The notes beneath the pieces were generated by a model. The model was not told where the DNA came from. It searched no databases and worked only from the letters and a program-made list of their open reading frames with translations. Shown here in pieces: positions 58,187 to 64,000 of a stretch of 64,000 nt of DNA (positions are counted from its first letter, which is position 1; every line of letters begins with the position of its first letter). Source of the stretch: CAXBMB01 sp963976695 (GTDB lineage: Bacteria > Pseudomonadota > Alphaproteobacteria > Kiloniellales > DSM-21159); the NCBI GenBank assembly GCA_963976695.1, contig CAXBMB010000014.1, forward strand, positions 1-64,000. Reading direction: 5' to 3'. Made by a program: the position numbers and the translations under genes.

Positions 58187-59149
58187 TTGCACCGGCCAGG
58201 ACCGCACCGACCGATCACACGGACTCTCTATCACGCCAGATCGCTGTTGATCGCGCTGCTGTTATTGCTGTTCGCCGCCATCCCTGCTGCGGCCGCGGCC
58301 GAAAACACCGTCTACAAACTCTATATCAATGAATATCCCCCCTACCAATACAGCCACGGTCGAGTAGCGAAGGGATTTCATATCGACCTGATCAAAGAAG
58401 TCTTTCGCCGGATCGGCGCGCGGTTGGAAATCCGTTTTCTGCCCTGGGCCCGGGCCATGGCCATGCTCCAGACCGGCCAATCGGATATGGCGTTCGCCTT
58501 TTATTTCCCTGAACGGGCGCGGTTTCTCGACTATGGCCAGGAAAGCATTACCGATCAGGTCACCGCGCTCTACACCCGCAAGGAAACGCCGCTGGTCTAC
58601 GACGGCGACCTCGCGGCGCTGAAGACCTATAACTTTGCCGTGGTCCGTGCGGTCAGCTACGGCAAAAACCTCGACAAGGCGATCAAGGACGGCCTCTTGC
58701 AACACATCACCGTGGTGCCGAACTTGGACATCGCCGCGACCATGCTGTTGAACCGACGGGTGGATATCATTGCCTCCCACCGCGATGGCGCCGCGCATAT
58801 CTTTCGCCGCTTGAAGGCCTGGGACCAGGTTCGCGAACTCGCCCCGCCGCTGCAGGCGATCAAAGCCTATCTGGTCTATTCCAAGGCGCGCAAGCTGACG
58901 GCGCTGCGCCAGCGCGTCGACCAGGTCCTGCGGGAAATGAAGCAAGACGGCAGCTATGCGGCGCTGCGCGCGCGTTCCTTTGACGCCCTGGATGAAGAGT
59001 TTGATTCCTATCGCCAGCCGGATCGGACCCCGGCGCCCAGCCCGCCGGACCCGGCCTCACGTGCTGACCAGACGGTGGTCCACCGTCACCCGGTGGTGGC
59101 GGGCAGCGGGCCCACGGTGGAAAGGCGGAACGGGCGTGTTGTCGACTAA
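58187..59149 (+). CDS. Periplasmic solute-binding protein, family 3 (orphan)
   Basis: A 320-residue secreted binding protein. The signal peptide is LLIALLLLLFAAIPAAAAAE (to about residue 38). The binding domain includes INEYPPYQYSHGRVAKGFHI, LEIRFLPWARAMAMLQTGQS and DIAATMLLNRRVDIIASHRD. The last 45 residues are a Pro/Arg-rich tail. No transport genes are adjacent. TTG at 58187 is the first start in frame; no ATG occurs before the signal peptide. Similar in layout to the orphan at 9841-10590. Confidence 0.82.
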   Translation: MHRPGPHRPITRTLYHARSLLIALLLLLFAAIPAAAAAENTVYKLYINEYPPYQYSHGRVAKGFHIDLIKEVFRRIGARLEIRFLPWARAMAMLQTGQSDMAFAFYFPERARFLDYGQESITDQVTALYTRKETPLVYDGDLAALKTYNFAVVRAVSYGKNLDKAIKDGLLQHITVVPNLDIAATMLLNRRVDIIASHRDGAAHIFRRLKAWDQVRELAPPLQAIKAYLVYSKARKLTALRQRVDQVLREMKQDGSYAALRARSFDALDEEFDSYRQPDRTPAPSPPDPASRADQTVVHRHPVVAGSGPTVERRNGRVVD

Positions 59150-59296
59150 GAAGGCCGCGCGCGGCGCGTCATCTCCGCCGTCAAGCCGCCGCTCATGAAG
59201 CGATCCGACTGGCGGCCGCCCACGGCTGAAACGGCAAAGCGGGCGACCAACAGGCCGCCCTCTTTCAACGCCGAGCGCCGGCGTCGCCGGACAAGC

Positions 59297-61969
59297 TCAT
59301 TGGTCGCGCGTGCGTTCCTCCAGCGTGGCCTGGGCCGCCGCCAGCCGCGCGATCGGCACCCGGTAGGGCGAACAGCTGACGTAATCCAGGCCGACGGTTT
59401 CGCAGAAGCGAATCGACGCCGGATCGCCGCCATGTTCGCCGCAGATCCCCAGCTTGATATCCGGACGGGTCTGACGACCGCGCGCCACGGCGATCGACAC
59501 CAACTCGCCCACCCCTTCCTGATCCAATGAAATAAAGGGGTCCTGCGCAACAATGCCCTGGTCCTCATAGGCCGGCAGAAAGTTGCTGGCGTCATCGCGC
59601 GACAGGCCAAAGGTGGTCTGGGTCAGATCGTTGGTGCCAAAGGAGAAGAACTCCGCCTCCTCGGCAATGTCGGCGGCGCGAAGCGCGGCGCGCGGCAACT
59701 CGATCATCGTGCCGATCAAGTAATCCAGCGTGACGCCGTTGCGTTCGGACACCTCCTTGGCCACGGTGTCGATCACCGCCTTGAGGATCTCCAGCTCCTT
59801 TTTGATCGACACCAGTGGAATCATCACCTCGGGTCGCACTTTGCGGCCGGTTTCGGCCTGGACCTCAACCGCCGCTTCGAAAATAGCGCGCGCCTGCATT
59901 TCATAAATTTCCGGATAGGTCACGCCCAACCGACAGCCGCGATGGCCCAGCATCGGGTTGCTTTCCTCAAGCTTCAAGATTCGGGCGCGGACGAAATCCA
60001 GCGATACGTCGGAAGCCGCCGCCACCTCCTGCATCTCCGCCTCGCCGTGCGGCAGAAATTCATGCAGCGGCGGATCCAGCAGGCGAATGGTCACCGGACG
60101 ATCTTCCATGATGCGGAAGATCTCGGCGAAATCGCCCTTTTGCATCGGCTGGATCTTGGCCAGCGCCTTGCGGCGTCCGGTTTCATCCTCGGCCAAAATC
60201 ATCTCACGGACCGCGACGATCCGCTCGGCGTCGAAGAACATGTGTTCGGTGCGGCACAGGCCGATGCCTTCACAGCCAAACTTCACCGCCGTGTGGCAAT
60301 CCAACGGGGTTTCCGCGTTGGTGCGGATTTTCATCCGCCGGATCTCGTCGGCCCAGGCCATCAGCTTGCCGAAGTCACCGGAAAGTTTCGGCTCGATGGT
60401 TGCCACCTCGCCCAGCATGACCTCGCCGGTGGATCCGTCGATTGTGATGATGTCCCCGGCCTTGATCTCCTGCCCCAGGGCGCGCATGACGCCAAGCTTG
60501 TAGTCAATGCGCAGTTCGCCGGCGCCCGACACGCAGGGGCGTCCCATGCCACGGGCCACCACGGCGGCGTGGCTGGTCATCCCGCCACGCGACGTCACGA
60601 TCCCCTTGGCGGCGTGCATGCCGTGAATGTCTTCCGGGCTGGTCTCCACCCGGCACAGCATGACCGGCTTGCCTTCGTTAGCCAGTTTTTCCGCCTCATC
60701 GGCGGAAAAGACCACAAGCCCGGATGCCGCGCCGGGCGAGGCCGGCAGGCCACGCCCGACGACCCGCCGCACGGCCTTCGGATCAAGTGTCGGATGAAGC
60801 AGTTGGTCCAGCGAGGCCGGATCGATGCGCTTGACCGCTTCGGCCTTGTCAATCAGGCCTTCGGCCACCATGTCGCAGGCAATTTTCAGCGCCGCCTTGG
60901 CGGTCCGCTTTCCGGCGCGGGTCTGCAGCATGAAGAGCTTGCCGGACTGCACGGTAAACTCAATGTCCTGCATATCCTGGTAGTGCGTCTCCAGGGTCAA
61001 TCGGATCTGGTTGAGCTGCTGAAAGACCTCGGGCATCACCTCTTCCATGGCCGGCAGGTCGGAGTTTTGCTCCTGCTTGCCGGCGATGGTGATGTTTTGC
61101 GGGGTGCGAATGCCCGCCACCACGTCCTCGCCCTGGGCGTTGATCAGATATTCGCCGTAAAAGCGGTTGTCCCCGGTCGAGGGATTGCGGGTGAAGGCCA
61201 CGCCGGTGGCGCAGTTGTCGCCCATGTTGCCGAACACCATGGCCTGAATGTTGACCGCCGTGCCCCAACTGGAGGGAATGTTGTGAAGCTTGCGATAGGT
61301 GTTTGCGCGTGGGTTGGTCCAGGAACCGAAGACCGCGCCGATCGCCGCCCAGAGCTGCGCCTTCGGCGATTGCGGGAAGGGCTGGCCGTTGATCTCCACC
61401 ACCTTGGCCTTATAGTCCTCGATCACCGTCAGCCAGTCCTCGGCGCGCAATTCCGTGTCCAGGTTATAGCCCCGATCTTCCTTGGCCAGTTCGAGGATTT
61501 CTTCAAAATAGTGATGATCGACGCCCAGCACCACATCCCCGAACATCTGGATGAAGCGGCGGTAGCTGTCGTAAGCGAAGCGCACATCGCCGGCGCGCCG
61601 GGCCAAGCCCTGCACGGTCTCGTCGTTGAGGCCCAGGTTGAGGACCGTGTCCATCATCCCGGGCATGGAAGCCCGCGCGCCGGAACGAACGGAAACCAGC
61701 AGCGGGTTGTCCACATCGCCAAAGCCGGCGTCCATGACCTTTTCGATATGGGCCAAGCCGGCGTCGACCTGCGCCGCCAAGGTTTCCGGGTAGCCGTCCT
61801 GCTCGGTAAAATGGGCGCAGACCTCGGTGGTCACGGTAAAGCCCGGCGGCACCGGCAGGTTGATGTTGGCCATCTCGGCAAGGTTTGCGCCCTTGCCCCC
61901 CAGCAGATTGCGCATATCGGCCGCGCCCTCGGAAGAGCCGCCGCCAAAGGTGTAGACCCATTTGCTCAT
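59297..61969 (-). CDS. ppdK: Pyruvate, phosphate dikinase
   Basis: An 890-residue enzyme interconverting pyruvate, ATP and Pi with PEP, AMP and PPi. The N-terminal ATP-grasp begins VYTFGGGSSEGAADM and LLGGKGANLAEMANI. The phosphohistidine domain has SRGGMTSHAAVVARGMG (catalytic His). The C-terminal TIM barrel has ICGEHGGDPASI and ends with YVSCSPYRVPIARLAAAQA (catalytic Cys). Full length; ATG at 61969. It follows glyS in the same direction, the usual alphaproteobacterial order. Confidence 0.97.
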   Translation of the reverse strand: MSKWVYTFGGGSSEGAADMRNLLGGKGANLAEMANINLPVPPGFTVTTEVCAHFTEQDGYPETLAAQVDAGLAHIEKVMDAGFGDVDNPLLVSVRSGARASMPGMMDTVLNLGLNDETVQGLARRAGDVRFAYDSYRRFIQMFGDVVLGVDHHYFEEILELAKEDRGYNLDTELRAEDWLTVIEDYKAKVVEINGQPFPQSPKAQLWAAIGAVFGSWTNPRANTYRKLHNIPSSWGTAVNIQAMVFGNMGDNCATGVAFTRNPSTGDNRFYGEYLINAQGEDVVAGIRTPQNITIAGKQEQNSDLPAMEEVMPEVFQQLNQIRLTLETHYQDMQDIEFTVQSGKLFMLQTRAGKRTAKAALKIACDMVAEGLIDKAEAVKRIDPASLDQLLHPTLDPKAVRRVVGRGLPASPGAASGLVVFSADEAEKLANEGKPVMLCRVETSPEDIHGMHAAKGIVTSRGGMTSHAAVVARGMGRPCVSGAGELRIDYKLGVMRALGQEIKAGDIITIDGSTGEVMLGEVATIEPKLSGDFGKLMAWADEIRRMKIRTNAETPLDCHTAVKFGCEGIGLCRTEHMFFDAERIVAVREMILAEDETGRRKALAKIQPMQKGDFAEIFRIMEDRPVTIRLLDPPLHEFLPHGEAEMQEVAAASDVSLDFVRARILKLEESNPMLGHRGCRLGVTYPEIYEMQARAIFEAAVEVQAETGRKVRPEVMIPLVSIKKELEILKAVIDTVAKEVSERNGVTLDYLIGTMIELPRAALRAADIAEEAEFFSFGTNDLTQTTFGLSRDDASNFLPAYEDQGIVAQDPFISLDQEGVGELVSIAVARGRQTRPDIKLGICGEHGGDPASIRFCETVGLDYVSCSPYRVPIARLAAAQATLEERTRDQ

Positions 61970-62135
61970 GGTCTGACTATCCGTCCTTTTCACCCGGTAA
62001 GTGCGGGGCGGAGGCTCCACCCCGTCACATCTCACGCCATCCCGCGACAACCCGCCAAAAGGTCAGCCGGGATCGGTTCTTTGGCGGGCGCGGAGGGCGC
62101 CAAATCCGGCGTCGCCTCCTGTCGCGCCAATCGCA

Positions 62136-62176
62136 TCAAGCGCCACGCGCTTCGCGCCAAGTCGATCACACTCTAG
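62136..62176. repeat. Dispersed hairpin repeat, copy spanning the glyS stop
   Basis: On the minus strand CTAGAGTGTGATCGACTTGG is followed by CGCGAAGCGCGTGGCGCTTG. Its CTAG end contains the TAG stop of glyS, as in the yacG and tail-tube copies. Confidence 0.65.
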
Positions 62177-64000
62177 CCTTCAATCACCGTAAAGTCGGCG
62201 ATCCGTCCCATGGTGCGGGTGATGCGCGTCAGCAACTGCAAGCGGTTGAGCCGCAGCGCGGCGTCATCGGCATTGACCGTGACCTTGGCGAAAAAGGCAT
62301 CCACCGGTTGGCGCAGACCGGCCAGGGTGGTGATGGCTTGTTGGTAATCTTCCGCCGTCAAGCAGCGCTCCAACGCCGCGGCCGCCTGATTCAAGGCGGC
62401 GAACAGCGCTTGTTCCTCGGCCTCGACCAACAGCTCGGCCTTGACCGCGCCGTCATAGTCGATCTGATCCCTTTTACTTTCGATCCGCGCGATGTTCGCC
62501 GCGCGCTTGTAGGCGATCAGCAGGTTGGCCCCGTCGTCGCTGTCCAGGAAGACGCGCAAGACCTCCACCCGCGCCAGCATCCGCACCAGGTCGTTTTCAC
62601 CGGGCAGATTGAAGACCGCCTGGATGTGATCGTGGCGAATGCCCTGATCGCGCAGAGCCACCTTCATCCGCTCGGCCAAAAAATTCAGCACCGGGAATTT
62701 CACCGCCTTGGCATCCAGCTCGCGGTAGTTTTTCGCCGCCGCCTTGATCACCGCCTTCAGGTCGAAGCGCAGCTTGTTTTCCACGATTAGGCGGATAATG
62801 CCCAGCGCCGCCCGGCGCAGGGCAAAGGGATCCTTCGAGCCGGTCGGCTTTTCGTCAATCGCCCAGAACCCCACCAGGGTATCCAGCTTGTCGGCCAAGG
62901 CGACGCAAACCGAAGTCGGAGCCGACGGGCAGCGATCACTGGGCCCCAGCGGTCCATAGTGATCGGCAATCGCGTCGGCGACGGCCTGGGGATGGTGATC
63001 ATGAAGCGCGTAATAGCGGCCCATGACGCCCTGCAGCTCGGGAAACTCGCCGACCATGCCGGTCACCAGATCGGCCTTGGCCAACTGGGCGGCCGTCGCC
63101 ACCAAAACCGGATCGGCGCCGTCGTTCATGTCGGCAAGGTGGCGGGCAAGCGCCGCCACCCGCGCCACCTTGTCCTGCACCGTGCCCAGCTTGGCGTGAA
63201 AGACAATATCGCCGAGCGCCGGCAGACGGCTGCGCAGGTCGGTTTGCCGGTCCAGGTCCCAAAAGAACTTGGCGTCGGACAGGCGCGCCGAAAGAACCCG
63301 TTCGTTGCCGGCGATGATATTGTTCCGGCGTCTGTCCTGCCCGGCCACCGGCATGTTGGACACCACAATGAAGCGATCGGCCAAACCGCCTTCCGGGGTC
63401 AACAGCGAAAAGTACTTTTGGTGGCTGCGCATGGAGGTGATCAAAACCTCCTTGGGCACTTCCATGAATTGATCGTCAATCCGCCCGATCAGCGCTTGCG
63501 GCCATTCGACCAGCCCACTGACTTCCTCCAGCAACCCCGGATCGTCCTTCAGGCGCAAGCCGGCTTGCGCGGCCAAGGCCTGCGCTTGCGAAAGAATGAT
63601 GGCGCGCCGTTCGTCCTGATCGATGATGACACAGGCGTCACGCAGTTTGCGGCGATAGTCGGCCAGTCCCGTGACCTCGATGGTCTGGGGAGCGATGAAG
63701 CGATGGCCCACGGTGGTGTTGCCAAAGGCGATGTGGGCGCCGCCGTCGGCCTCGCCCAAATCAACCTGACCGGCCAGCGGCTGCCCATCGAACAGCGCGA
63801 CGATCGATTCGATCGGACGCACCCAGCGAACCCGATGGTGCCCCCAACGCATGGATTTCGGCCAGGCAAGATCGCGCACCGCGGCCTGCAACACGTCCAC
63901 CAGCACATCGGCGGTCGCCCGGCCGGCGATTTCCTTCACCGCGAAATAAAAATCGCCCTTTGGCGTTTCGCGGATCTGGGCCGCCGCGATCGACGCCAAG
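62173..64000 (-). CDS. glyS: Glycyl-tRNA synthetase beta subunit, C-terminal part
   Basis: 609 residues are visible; the N-terminus lies beyond the window. Recognised by ETPKGDFYFAVKEIAGRAT, then MRWGHHRVRWVRPIESIVAL, FDGQPLAGQVDLG, ITSMRSHQKYFSLL, SARLSDAKFFWDLDRQ, and the C-terminal anticodon-binding-like domain ending with LQLLTRITRTMGRIADFTVIEG (split). The beta subunit pairs with GlyQ to charge tRNA-Gly. It precedes ppdK with a dispersed-repeat copy in between. Confidence 0.96.
   Translation of the reverse strand, partial: LASIAAAQIRETPKGDFYFAVKEIAGRATADVLVDVLQAAVRDLAWPKSMRWGHHRVRWVRPIESIVALFDGQPLAGQVDLGEADGGAHIAFGNTTVGHRFIAPQTIEVTGLADYRRKLRDACVIIDQDERRAIILSQAQALAAQAGLRLKDDPGLLEEVSGLVEWPQALIGRIDDQFMEVPKEVLITSMRSHQKYFSLLTPEGGLADRFIVVSNMPVAGQDRRRNNIIAGNERVLSARLSDAKFFWDLDRQTDLRSRLPALGDIVFHAKLGTVQDKVARVAALARHLADMNDGADPVLVATAAQLAKADLVTGMVGEFPELQGVMGRYYALHDHHPQAVADAIADHYGPLGPSDRCPSAPTSVCVALADKLDTLVGFWAIDEKPTGSKDPFALRRAALGIIRLIVENKLRFDLKAVIKAAAKNYRELDAKAVKFPVLNFLAERMKVALRDQGIRHDHIQAVFNLPGENDLVRMLARVEVLRVFLDSDDGANLLIAYKRAANIARIESKRDQIDYDGAVKAELLVEAEEQALFAALNQAAAALERCLTAEDYQQAITTLAGLRQPVDAFFAKVTVNADDAALRLNRLQLLTRITRTMGRIADFTVIEG

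Noticed and set aside
1..64000. CRISPR arrays
   Set aside because: The tandem repeats seen are head-to-tail 10-15-bp minisatellites without spacers, and no cas genes are present.

Overview
The window is GC-rich chromosomal DNA from an alphaproteobacterium. A Rhodospirillales-type and probably marine organism is my best guess. The support is the gene order murA, DUF2948, hisG (short form), hisD, UPF0262, tyrosine phosphatase, infA, maf, RNase E/G, yacG, and the glyS-ppdK pair. Both blocks are characteristic of Alphaproteobacteria. A cupin DMSP lyase, a haloalkane dehalogenase and a phytanoyl-CoA dioxygenase-type oxygenase suggest marine organic substrates. The species cannot be named from sequence alone.

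Region 1 (1-6360) is a heavy-metal resistance cassette: the end of a Zn/Cd/Pb P-type ATPase, a zinc-ribbon protein, a CzcD-type efflux protein, a small membrane protein, a metal-associated lspA, a MerR regulator, a ZIP-like transporter and a truncated second cation-diffusion facilitator. It also holds a frameshifted and internally deleted phosphatase. The layout looks like an acquired island decaying at its right end.

Region 2 (6398-18957) holds chromosomal genes: DMSP lyase, a two-gene split aerotaxis receptor (Aer-type PAS protein plus soluble chemoreceptor), a PhyH oxygenase, an orphan periplasmic solute-binding protein, a ParA-like ATPase, the tRNA t6A enzyme TsaC/Sua5, a D-2-hydroxyacid dehydrogenase, a multi-PAS histidine kinase and a long acyl-CoA dehydrogenase. 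A strong bidirectional hairpin ends the region.

Region 3 (19109-39493) is a compact, HK97-like, tailed-phage element of about 20 kb. On the minus strand it runs from small and large terminase through portal, prohead protease, capsid, connectors, tail tube, tail chaperones, tape measure and hub to adhesion proteins and small membrane proteins. A divergent S24-type repressor sits at the right end. I see no integrase, replication gene or recognisable endolysin. A promoter followed by a perfect hairpin and an intrinsic terminator lies just before the terminase genes and looks like a late-gene gate. This may be a remnant prophage or a domesticated particle (gene-transfer-agent-like) locus, and it is the best candidate for an undescribed system here.

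Region 4 (39651-44867) holds a crotonase and haloalkane dehalogenase operon, a TPR-sulfotransferase, tRNA-Phe and a secreted trypsin-fold protein that has lost its catalytic serine. Region 5 (44988-54158) is the conserved murA-to-yacG block described above. Region 6 (54748-64000) holds tRNA-Thr, a PAS_5-type protein, two small membrane or lipoproteins, MeaB, a second orphan solute-binding protein, pyruvate phosphate dikinase and the C-terminal part of glyS.

An approximately 40-bp hairpin-forming repeat recurs between genes across the whole window, inside the phage element as well, and often supplies or abuts stop codons.
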